Shown here: positions 12,501 through 23,553 of the stretch, in pieces | Layout: every line of letters starts with the position of its first letter | Numbering within the stretch: position 1 is the stretch's first letter | From: Trichoplax adhaerens | Taxonomy: Eukaryota > Placozoa > Uniplacotomia > Trichoplacea > Trichoplacidae | DNA length: 64,000 nt | NCBI RefSeq assembly: GCF_000150275.1 | Contig: NW_002060945.1 | Span: 977,190-1,041,189, forward strand | Direction of reading: 5' to 3' | The notes under the pieces: generated by a model | Seen by the model: only the letters and a program-made list of their open reading frames with translations | Told to the model about the DNA's origin: nothing | Databases searched by the model: none | Position numbers and translations under genes: made by a program

Positions 12501-15500
12501 AGACGACATGCCGTGCTATCGTTTTGTTATCGTCAATTGAACTGGTTACGATATTTCTACATTGAAAAAATGGTTGAAAAAGTTTTTAGCATAAAGTCAG
12601 TTATTGAAAATGATGTTCTTCTAAAAAGCGATAGAGTACTGTACTTGCTGTACTTGTTTACATCACCAAAAAGGCATCATTTTTATGCATGTTGTCAGCA
12701 ATGGACGTTAACTTGAGAAATAACCTGGATAGCTGTCGTCAAGTCTTTGTGGGATAAAATTAATCTACTGATCAAACGAGTTGGCCATTCATGACGGACC
12801 TGCTATTTATTTATTTTACATTATTTTCTAAATAAATTTTACTATACAGTAGTACGTAGATATTTTTCATTTTTGAGTCGTCTATGATAGTATCTTTGAA
12901 CTCTACTCTAGTCCAATTTCTACCATTAGTGTGCTTTTTGCAGAGGCGTCTTTGGCTTCTTCATTCTCCTACTGTTGCTACGGCTATGCGTTGTACCTGT
13001 ATCGTAGCGATAGACTGTAGTATGCAACGAATGGAAGCGGCTTGAATTGTACGAGTGATTTTTTCCTCCATCAATCCACTACTGTACTCTTCTATTGCAG
13101 TATGAAGTTTGATATAGGCCAATTGATCGTGGATAGTTTCCTTTCTATGTAGAAATAAATCAATTTCAATTTTGGACCATAGAAAATTGATGGGCGAAAA
13201 AATTTCACTGGCTGCTGGCAAAATATTGCACGCCATTGTACTGCATGTTGTACGATCTACCCCCCCATCACCCTACTCTACTCTACTCTACTGTGACGCA
13301 AAACGTACCGTATACTGTAGTGTAGTGACTTCCTCATGAAAGACTTGGACGGCCAATACTAGTCTTGGCCGTCCCTGATACCGTACGTACTACAGTACGC
13401 AGCTACAGTACACATGGATGCCTTGTACTGTACACTGTACACTGTATAAGGAGGGTGGTTACTGTATCAAGTGAGACTTGACACCACAGCCATTTCTAGC
13501 GTATGGCTGCTGCCATAGGCGTGAAACTGCGTCCAAATCCCAAGCCACTTTGCGCTTGGGTTCCTTATGAAAAAAAAAAAAATCAATGTCCAAAATTGTC
13601 TTTCAAAATGGAGTTGAATGATACAATTTAGCTGATCTTAAATTGAATTACTACGTTAAATCAATGACAGTATTAGCTTACTACCCATTATAGCTACGTC
13701 ATCAATTTTAAATTGCTCTGTAGCAATGATCACTCTGGAGAATCAACCTACCGTAGGTAGGCAGGAGTTTGATAGCAAAGGCAAAATTCATGTTGTGCCT
13801 ATTTGCTTTCTGTCGTAATGGATTCATTAGATTGCTATTAATCGACAGTATACAATAGTCATCATTCGATAGGCTAAGAAAATACTGCTGTAATATTGTA
13901 TGAGATTCGATTGGTGAAAAAAAATCGGGACATCGGACCTACTCGACCATCATGACTGACGATTGTAGCGATTGACTTGGATTGATTGCCAATGGAAGAT
14001 CTTCTTTCTCTCCCTTTCTTAGAATCGACAGTATAATAGTATAGAATCTACTGTTAAGTTAATAGTGTACAGTATTTGCAAAAGTCGCGACCTCTACCTA
14101 TGCCAATGTACATGATGAAGAGTGGAATATAATACAGTACCATACGCTAACACCTTGCATGAATAATTAATAAATATTGCTATGCGTAGGCAGTAAACTA
14201 CAGCTACGATACGCTAATCGAGTTTATTTGCAATGGACGTCTCTCGATACGACTGCTACAATTCAATCGATTGCGGACGGATAGACATTATTACTCTATT
14301 CAAATTGAATTTAATCTACTCTGCAAATGGACATAGTCTACGACCGTGTTTATTTGTGTGATGATCGATAACTGCAAAGTATTGCTGTCAACATGAAGAA
14401 AAACATCAAAATTGACTTTGATGACTATTCAAATGAATATAACAGTAAAAATGAACAATTTTAAATTCATTATATAGTACTGTATCCTACTGTATACCAT
14501 AGCTGCTTGTCCCTATGTTTGCGTCAGATGTTTTTTGTTAAGATTGTATCTAATCGTTGTAGATATAAAGACTTAAATTAAATGAACTTAAAAGAAAAAA
14601 AAATGATTAGCCAAGACACGATCTATGTCTTGTTAGTAGTATGCAATACAGCCAGCGAGCGTTTTAGATGATAGGATACAAGTTGACTTTCTACAGTAAA
14701 GTACCAGAAAAGGACTCTACTGACTATTGGACAACATCGGCATTTCTTTTACTTCTTCCCCTATCATTACATACAATGAATTATAAGGCTGTATGTAGAA
14801 TGCAATGATAAAAGTTGCCGTCATTTCACTCTTGTTTTACTTGTAATCCTTTGATCGAGATACGACACCCATTTTGGCATGAATATCAGACCCCTCGAGC
14901 ATGTGGCATATGCTTGATTCTATATTCTTACTATCGACAGCAATGGGCTAGGATTAGCGTATCTACTACAGTAATACACTGTTAAATTATCCGATAGACT
15001 ACATCAATCGTTATGTTATTTCCAATTGATAATTAAGGTGTTGTATGTTTGGGGTTACATTTCTATTATTTTAATTAATAATCTTACCCTTTTTTCCTTC
15101 TATATGATGAATAGGGAGCCTTAGATAATTTAAATCATTTAAGAGCAGGACATTCCAGTGAATTATTGTTTGACAAAAGGGACAGACCACGCAGTACAAG
15201 TCCACGTCGGTCAATTTTAAATGATCGTCCTCGAATAGTATCCTATATTAATTCTTTTTAAAGTTGTATTCATTTGCTAGGGTACCATGACTATACGGTA
15301 ATCATAATATAGAAGAAATGATGAAATGTAAAGACGGAATTTTATACGCAAGTGCTTATACAGATTCCATTATTCTAAGTTATTATTCACTTTGGATTAC
15401 AATATCCTTGGTATTGATTCCATTTTCTTACTCTACATTATTTTCATCAATAAAATAATATCGAACTATGCTTGACTTGGATCATCGATAGAAACGATAT

Positions 15501-18500
15501 CTACTACTTCATAGTCATTACTTATATTGTTTGTATAGTATTGGTATAGCGGATTTCGTCATTCTCTACTTACTTTAGAGGATTAAACAAAAAACCAGTC
15601 GACTCTGTCTTATTCTTACAGTATACAGTTAATTGCAGTATCTACCGGATATTAGCGATCATGAATGTTTTGTGCCATTTTTAAAGGATAGAAAAAAGAT
15701 TTTTGCAATACTGAATTTTACTTATTATACCTTGTGTTCATTTTGGACACGCACCATCTATTTTGTAGTAGCTTCTATTAGTGTTGTGTATCAACCATTT
15801 ATGATTGTTATACTGTATTATAATATTTCATCGTGTTAATGGAATTTTAACCAATAGTATGCTTCAATCATCTCGAATATTTTTTTTAATATTGATTCAT
15901 AGTATTGCAATTATAGCCGCACTGATCGTACATTGTAACGTATGTACAAAATGAGTTACTATTATAGTAATTTGGATTTATGCCGTTCTATGTTAGCAAT
16001 TTTATAAAAATTCTATACGTATAAGATAACGGTAAATAGAAGCATTTTGCTTTGCAAAATTTTCCTTAACCAAAGACAAATAGAACGATTTAAATTCTCC
16101 TTATCCGCTATATTTGTCGCCGCCTGCAGAATCTAGTTGGAGAAGGTAAGTTTGAAGAATTGTATAGAAGAATGCAATAGTTAAAAAGAATAATTCCAAA
16201 TGTCTCATATTTCTGCGTTATGTTATTTATAGAAAATGTAGAGGTAACAATAGTATAGTGCGTATTTAATTGAAAAATTGCATTCTTAGAAATTTTATTA
16301 TACTCTAATGACAATATATTATTGAGTAAAAGTTATTTAAAAGTTTTATTGGACAACGACGTTATAATTGACATTTTACTGTATAGTATTGATCCTAGTC
16401 TTAATACCGACATCTTACTAATGACGTTTTTGTTCATAATATGAACAATATTTTATGTTTTTACCATCAATTCATTTTATTATATCATTATACTTTCTCC
16501 GTATCCAATTAATCGTGTTGATAAGTGATATAATTTCAGTCTTTAGTAACCTTATGCCTACAAAGTGATAATCTATACATCTATAACGGATGAACTTTGG
16601 CGAGATTAATATACAGTAGTTTACCATAATATGTTGCATTATTAATAACAAGTAGCTCGATATTAAAACATAATTTATCCTCGTTGTACTCTAGTAACTT
16701 CATTTCTATTGTTTTTGGACACCAAAATTTAGTTTTTCTACGATTGTTGTAACAATTTTTAAGATTAATTGAGTCAATTAGCTGAAACAACGAAAAATTG
16801 GAGCGTATATATTCGTACTAAAAGTACCAATACCTTTGTAGTGACAATTAGTAACTATCAATGTTATCAATATTGTGCACTCAAAGATATTTTTACGAGT
16901 ACTTGTATAATTTGGATAATTTTTATTGCTTGACTTAAGAGGACTACGTGGGATTAGAATTAACATGTTTTATCTAGCAGTTACATACAAAATATTACTT
17001 AACAATTTTTGTTATAGAATACAGTACTTAGCATGTTGATGATTATTTGATTTCCTATTAATAACCCAATAATGTACAAACTTAAAGTAAAAATTTAAAT
17101 TTTAAAGAGCGCTATTTCAATATTTTAAGTATAAAAGGCTTTAAAACACAGGAATATACAGTATACTGTAGTATTATTGAGTGCAGTCTCCCTAACATTA
17201 ATACTAACTTAGAAAATGCTTCTGGTAACGAAATTCAGTTTTCTCATACGCCAACTGAAGTATTTGCGTAGGTAGATCAAATACAAATAACTTAGCAACC
17301 TAATTACTTATTGATAAACAGTAAAATTCTTGCTATTCTTAATATTCCTTCCCACGTTTATCTATATTTGTTATTGTGATTAAGTCAACTCGGAAATACA
17401 GTACAAATAGTAACGCTGCTAAAATACTACCCTAACTCTTTATAAGGACTGCAATTGTAATTAATACATTACTATACTTGCTTGCTTAAATGTTAATATG
17501 CAAATTAATACAGCACAAGTTTTTATATTACTCATACGCGACTCGAAAATTACATGATTTTTACAACATGCGTGTTAAACTTCTTCTCTATTATACCATC
17601 TTTCCAGAGCAATTGTATTATTGATTATGAATTTTTTGATCATTAAGTTAGTGACTGTTAAACTATTGGTTATACTATAATGATAAGCCTACAATACATA
17701 TCATTAGTATGTAACGTATAATTTATCACCATTTCGAAAAATGATTTCATTGACATATCAAGAATTTTAATGTATGCAGTATATACGAATATACGATTGC
17801 ATGTTATAATAGATAGCGCATCAGGATAGTGATTATAATTATCGATATCATCTGTTAACATTCTGTTATTATTCAGTAGTGATACTTCTCTTTTACTGTC
17901 GCTGTTTATTGTAAGATGTGATTGATATAATTTTTCTCTGTGCCCCTCTAGTTTTAGTTCTAGCTCACATGGAACAATCACCGTTTGCATTTTGTAATTT
18001 GTCAACGTACTTTATTTTGATCACGGTATCTGAGACAATATGACGCTCACATTTTAAGCACAATTTTTTACTTAAACACTTTCAATTTTACTCAAAATAC
18101 TTTTACCAGCTAATAATGTTCTTATATATTGTTGATTTCACTGAAGTATTGCTAAAAATAAGTTTTGTTATCCTTGATCTACGCCATCGCTATGCCATTT
18201 TTTGGTTATCTGATGTTGTTTTAATAGTCTCATACGATGATTCGATGTTATAAAATATAAAAAATAAAACTTTATGATATATAAAGTATCGCTTTGCCTT
18301 TGCTCGTATATAATTTATTGACTTTTTAATTGTTGCTTACTTCTGTATGTACTAATCATTGCAATAACTTATTGACAATGGATATATTTCAGAACGATTT
18401 CAGATTCTGCTTTGCATAGGAGCGCTATGTCACCAATGTCTGACAATGGATATCCACCAGATAATAATCAAGGTAGTAAAGTTATCCATCACCCAGTTAT

Positions 18501-20616
18501 TAATTCATAGCGCTCCAAAGTAGTACAGTACTGTTAAGTAATTTTGAATAAGATCCTAACTTGTGAACAATTTGGTTTTTTGATATATTACTAGATTAAC
18601 GTAGAAAATATATTAAATGCCTTAGAGCTATTATTTTTCTAAGGCAATACAATCTGTCAGTTAGTATGCTAACGTGATAAGATTATACCTCGTCTTTAAA
18701 TTAGTTTAAAGGTCTTGCAGTTATTTATCTACGTACCAGTTATATGTAAATTTGATATGTATCTATCACTCTTGCTATAATTTTAGTGAGCTAATGAACT
18801 AAAAAATCTATTTAGCGGTTACTAATTCTGTGTGATTTTTTATAGTACCAAATTTATTCTACTAGTTGTAATTTGTCGAAGATGCTTTCTATACTGTACT
18901 GATTGATGATCTAATATTTCTTTTCATTGCCCTTTAAAGCAATGACAGGATCTCCAACTCCATCGATAGAGCTATCGCAGCAACTTTGGAAACAGGTCTG
19001 TTACCAGCTTGGATAATAAATAATCGTTGAACAGATCACTTACTGACTATTGATAATGATTAAGATGTATTATTTATGACATGCGAAGATACTGTCATTT
19101 TTTAGGGAATTATAGTTCTTTTCTTTTCGTTGCAAGTAATAAAAGAATTACTATCATTTTTGAATCATAATGCAACAACTATTCTTCGTAAACTCGGTCA
19201 ATAATTAATTAAGATAACTATTTTATTATAGTCTAATAAGAGGTAAAATTTAGTACCTAGTGTGATAGATCAAGTCTTACGATATTAGTATAAGAAGTTA
19301 AAATACTTATTGAGTACTTTATTTTTGCTATATTTTTTACTTTTTATATACAATGGCCTAAAATAATATTATTTCTGTTGATTGTATTATATTATATAGC
19401 AGCAACCAGTGGCTTCAGGCAATATGAAAAGGTATATTAATTGATATAATAAACCTAGTGTAAATAGTAAAAGTAATATATAAATTAGATAGTACGATAT
19501 GACTGAATTTTCTTTACGTTGTAATTGTTGTTATTAGCCTTCCACCTAAGATGGCACCAGCTGCTGCTCTAGAAATGCAGCAAATGGGATCGGCGAATAC
19601 TGGCTCCCTCCCAGATTTGTCTAGCCTTCAGTTCTGCTCGCCGTTAAAAACTCCATTAGATCCACCGACTGATCCGGATGACAGCGTGGGTAATCTGCGA
19701 CCAAGCGGAGCGCTTCGTTCTCGTGCAGTTCGTCAAAGTTTACAACGTCGCCATACTCATAGCGGACCAAGTCCGCTGGTTGGACAACCCCGTCATAACA
19801 TGCAACAGCTAAATGCTGTTTCAGGAGAGCCTGTGAAACAAGAAAAATATAATCAGCAGTATGCACATTATCAACTTCCAAGGCAAATGCCTCCAATGAT
19901 GTATCGACAGATACAGCAGCAACAGCAGTCTCCAACTACTCAACAACCAGTAGAATTCACTTTACAATACAGTGGTAATAACCCTGTTAACTCTATCAGC
20001 CCATCGACTACTATGCAATCGATGGGATCTACTAGACCATCTATGTCCGCTTCGAATAACAATTACTATCAGCAGCGGCAACAACAAGTAGTATTCACCA
20101 ATTCCATGCAGTCGCAACTAGAGCCAGGCGGTTATAATAATTCCGTGGGCAATAATTTATCTCAGGTAAGTCCTTTATCTTGATCTAAATTCTTCTTCTC
20201 TTCGACTTATTCACACTTTTTTGCTAATAATTTTACTAATAGAGACCCTTTTAGCATTTCTAATAAATATTTTTTATTACCGTAAAATACAGCAACAAAG
20301 GACAGCAAGCAATCCTAATCTTTCTAATGGCTATAACATGATGCCTCGGTCAAATGTAGCCAGGGATACCGGTAGCCATATACCTAATATTATTTTAACT
20401 GGAGAAATTGATGCAAACCAAAACTCTAATTACTTGTCGAATGAAATGGATAAGGAAGATGATGTACTTGTTTCCGATGCTAATATGGGTACAGATCTAT
20501 TTAATTTCCATGATCTCGATTCCATTGATTACGCTAACTTACAGCTATTGGATAATCCCGAGTTTATCGCTGACTCAGCTGCAGAGGCTGTATTTCGGTC
20601 AGATAGACTAGGATGA
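9531..20616 (+). CDS. CRTC: CREB-regulated transcription coactivator (CRTC/TORC)
   Basis: Nuclear coactivator that binds the CREB bZIP and is held in the cytoplasm by SIK/AMPK phosphorylation and 14-3-3. Nine exons close in phase to 507 residues: 9531-9653, 11946-12041, 15115-15237, 16084-16145, 18393-18472, 18940-18995, 19401-19432, 19538-20165, 20293-20616. The N-terminal CREB-binding domain reads MANNRRFVDRIAFHQTRQAE, with AEETAEFEQVMRE as in vertebrates. Other family landmarks are SLPNIGG, PLYLSPPAESSWRR then TISDSALHRS (the SIK/14-3-3 site, split by an intron), NTGSLPDLSSLQF with SPLKTPLD, a Gln-rich stretch, and a C-terminal activation domain with IPNIILTGE and AVFRSDRLG. Introns 1, 2 and 4 exceed 2 kb, much longer than in neighbouring genes. 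Confidence 0.96.
12173..12236. repeat. Long near-perfect hairpin in CRTC intron 2
   Basis: The left arm 12173-12203 and right arm 12209-12236 are reverse complements, with about three extra bases on the left, around a 5-base loop (GCAGG). The arms begin AGTCATGAC and end GTCATGACT. No gene, terminal element or coding frame explains it. Confidence 0.8.
12961..13236 (-). CDS. Antisense open frame in CRTC intron 2, doubtful gene
   Basis: Ninety-one-codon frame starting at an ATG on the minus strand, with a plausible mixed composition (MACNILPAASEIF at the start, then helical segments with AIEEYSSGLMEEK). I recognise no domain. It could be a nested single-exon gene, but chance frames of this length are expected in 64 kb of DNA. 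There is no signal peptide and no obvious promoter. Confidence 0.18.
   Translation of the reverse strand: MACNILPAASEIFSPINFLWSKIEIDLFLHRKETIHDQLAYIKLHTAIEEYSSGLMEEKITRTIQAASIRCILQSIATIQVQRIAVATVGE
13271..13292. repeat. (CTCTA)n microsatellite
   Basis: About four CTCTA units in tandem inside CRTC intron 2. A similar run sits at 60158-60178 upstream of BHMT. Confidence 0.8.
13347..13561. repeat. Three successive short hairpins in CRTC intron 2
   Basis: GGACGGCCAA at 13347-13356 pairs with TTGGCCGTCC at 13365-13374. TATGGC near 13502 pairs with GCCATA near 13512. CCCAAGC near 13539 pairs with GCTTGGG near 13554. An A11 run follows at about 13570. The arms are GC-rich in an AT-rich surround. 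This could be a degraded element or a structured RNA; neither is established. Confidence 0.5.
17670..18005 (-). CDS. Antisense open frame in CRTC intron 4, doubtful gene
   Basis: One hundred and eleven codons starting MTNYKMQTVIVPCELELK. No domain is recognised. Given the base composition, one or two chance frames of this size are expected in the window, so it is recorded only as a candidate nested gene. Confidence 0.12.
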   Translation of the reverse strand: MTNYKMQTVIVPCELELKLEGHREKLYQSHLTINSDSKREVSLLNNNRMLTDDIDNYNHYPDALSIITCNRIFVYTAYIKILDMSMKSFFEMVINYTLHTNDMYCRLIIIV

Positions 20617-22555
20617 TCCTATTTATCAAGTTACCAAGCTAAAGAGAAACTTGTACAGCATGATCAGTATGACAATTAAGTTAGTTTGCGACAATGTACA
20701 TATATGTAATGGTAACAAATGTTGTTGTAATAGATAAATCGATGATTGCAGAAGTTCTTTGTTACACACTGCATAGCGCTGCATGGATGCATGAATATTA
20801 TTACTATTGTATCACTTTTGCAATAACTAGTAAGTTACTATAATGCTACTATACCCTATCGCTGCTCTAAATTGTTGTCTTAGCTCAATTTCGACCGTCA
20901 AGTCCTATACTTCGTATTGTAAATAATGTACAGATGTATGCAGTTTAGGCAGATACGCCACAACATTTGTATTCCTAAGTAGATCTGTTGTGTCTCTTTG
21001 CTCTTTTTTAATCACATCAAAGAGAATGGGGTATCTGGTGGTCTATAGATTTTAAAAGTAAATATGAAAGTTAAATTATTTTCCTTAATTAAGACACTTT
21101 TCTTATCTACCGATATTATGATTGTAATGAAAAAATTAGCTTCAGCGCTGCCGTACTTATCAACTTTGCTAACTACTCTATCTATTGTATATGCAATTAG
21201 AATTTATGTGGTTATTGCATGTCACCATATTGAATAAGGTGTGTGTGTAAATGCGGTTTTACTACATACTACTAGTAGTTAGATTCTTCTTTTGTAAAGC
21301 CTATAGATAAATTTGATACCTTCTACATTATTAATTATAAACGTAGTAGTTTCAGGCTAACATGTATGCGTAATTTTAATTGATTGCAGTTATGATTTTA
21401 CTGATTTATAGTCAATTGCAAGCTAGAGTATTGTACACCATATTATAGACAGATATCGATTGAAATTGACTTTGCTTTTCAATATAGACTGTCGTTATAC
21501 CATGCTAAGAGTATCCTATAAACTTTTCACATGTTGAAAGTTTCACTACGCAAAAACTTTATTATTACTATATACCAAATCACTTTATAGGTACTGTTTT
21601 TGCAACTATTTGATGTATTATATCTGTATAGTGTATTGTATTGGTTATGTGATCAATTTTACATCCAAATTTAAATTAAAGTAAATGGAACGTTGTAAGA
21701 CCAAATTTATAACCTATATCATCATTCATTAAAATCTATGAACGATTAGAACCTAATATCGCAGTATTTTAGTTCTTGTAAGTGATGTAAGATGCATCAA
21801 GAAGTAGTATAATATTACTCCACAAGGCCATAATGCGATGTACCGAGGTATTTACCGCAGAGACTTACAGTAGCAATTTAATAAATTCATATGATAGTAC
21901 AATTCGACAATTTCGTAAATTAATTTATAGTTTGTATTTATTTATATTATTGCACTATGTAGGTATGTAGTAAGCTGTAGCATGATTTCACAGATATATT
22001 AACGGGAAACGAATATTTCTGGCAGTCAATGATGATACACTAATTGAACTATTGCAGAACACCATGTATTTCTTTTACTGTCACATTCATAATTAATAAT
22101 TTACTTCAAGTGTGCATTACAGTATATACGCACGTTCCCTATGAAATATCACCAAATTTCCTGTAACTGATAACTAACTCATTGGATTTGTTGTGAAAGT
22201 TACCTTAGGGAGAACTCTTTATCACTTATCATCGTATACAGTAGTTGCACACCCTTATTTCGTTCCTTAACTGAAGTATTACAGTATGAGATGCCTTTCT
22301 TTAGAGCTAGACATGAAATAGTATACGTACTGGATATGTGTATATAGTAGTGAACCATGCTATACATTTAAAAATAATAAAGGGTGTCCTGTATATTTAC
22401 TATTGATTCACGGCTTTAGAGATAGATAGTTGGTTCGGAATATCATACACTCCATCATATCGGTCAATTTTGTTTAACTTGGGCTCTACTGTGTAATTGC
22501 ATGTTTATCATAGTAGTAAACTTCCGCCCTACAATACCTGCGTACTTCTTATATT
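20617..22555. other. CRTC 3' flank, no gene seen
   Basis: AT-rich DNA after the CRTC stop codon. It holds an AATAAA at 21880-21885 that could serve a long 3'UTR, and scattered TACAGTA motifs. I see no exon with matched splice sites. Confidence 0.6.
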
Positions 22556-22717
22556 TTATTTTACATTAATGGCTAGTCGTTCAAATACTACTAATTTTTT
22601 CATTAATTGTTTGATCTTCATCAGTACATTAGATCTTAGTTGCAAGTCTAGCAATGAAGATTGTTCAATAACTTTTAGAATTTCCTTTCTTAACATCATC
22701 TTCGAATCTTCAAACTG
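22556..22717 (-). CDS. Possible last exon or small gene, function unknown
   Basis: On the minus strand a GGTAG acceptor is followed by a 54-codon frame ending at TAA (22558-22556). It is rich in Lys, Leu and Glu: it begins QFEDSKMMLRKEILK and ends KKLVVFERLAINVK. The predicted product is helical, coiled-coil-like. An internal ATG at 22699 could start a 47-residue peptide. It lies between the 3' ends of CRTC and UBE2Q. I found no upstream partner exon between here and UBE2Q. The opposite strand also has an open frame (22497-22760), which looks like its shadow. Confidence 0.4.
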   Translation of the reverse strand, partial: QFEDSKMMLRKEILKVIEQSSLLDLQLRSNVLMKIKQLMKKLVVFERLAINVK

Positions 22718-23553
22718 CTACCAGAAGCCAAGTAGAACAAATTGTAATGATATTTCATAGATTTATCATGCATACACGTATGATTAATTTTACCAAAAAG
22801 ATGCCATTTTACGAATATAAACATATATAAATTATCAATGTTGAACAATGCCTGAAACAGAGAATCAAGGTAATGAATATAACGTTTTATTTTTTACTCA
22901 AGTAATGTTGCAATAACAGGTTATTATTAACAATTGACATAACGAAACGATGTAATTAATTAAGTATCGTAGTATCCTTTACAGTAAGTTTCATTTAAAT
23001 TAATTATAAATCTTTTTTGATAGTAACATTATGTAAATTAGGTGATACAGTAATTAATTAAACATTCCAACACATAGTAACTCTCATGCTACATAAGGTT
23101 AAGCGTATAAGTGCATATTACTAATAACAGAAGTGATATTCACAGCAATATGCTTTTCACATAGATAATTACTACAATGGATAATGGTGTAGGTCATATC
23201 GTGGAATAAAAACAGCGGTATTAGTTAAAGAGCTAAAATCTGGAAGTAAACTTCATAAGGTCTGTACAAGCAAATAAAAATTTACTAAATTGTTGATTAA
23301 AATACACACAATTGTAACTAAATACAATAGACAGAATATACTCAGTAACTTAAGCAATTATAGTTATTCACAGTCGCTCGAATCATATTTAAATTGGTAA
23401 TTGATTCTTGAATAAATAGCATTTGCACGTATATTATACTGCAATGATAGTCAAACTGTAGGACTTGGAATACGAAAATTTGATCCTGTTTATAGTAATT
23501 TTATTAGATAAGGTCCTCACATTACAGTAAATAAATAAACACGCAATTTTTTC
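22718..23553. other. UBE2Q 3' flank
   Basis: No exon recognised. A minus-strand AATAAA at 23505-23500, about 50 bases past the UBE2Q stop codon, is a likely polyadenylation signal. Confidence 0.5.

Noticed and set aside
19621-19935. Minus-strand 104-codon frame
   Set aside because: Exact antisense of the large CRTC exon 8, whose plus-strand protein is conserved.
20408-20611. Second plus-strand frame within CRTC exon 9
   Set aside because: Out of frame with the conserved C-terminal activation domain.
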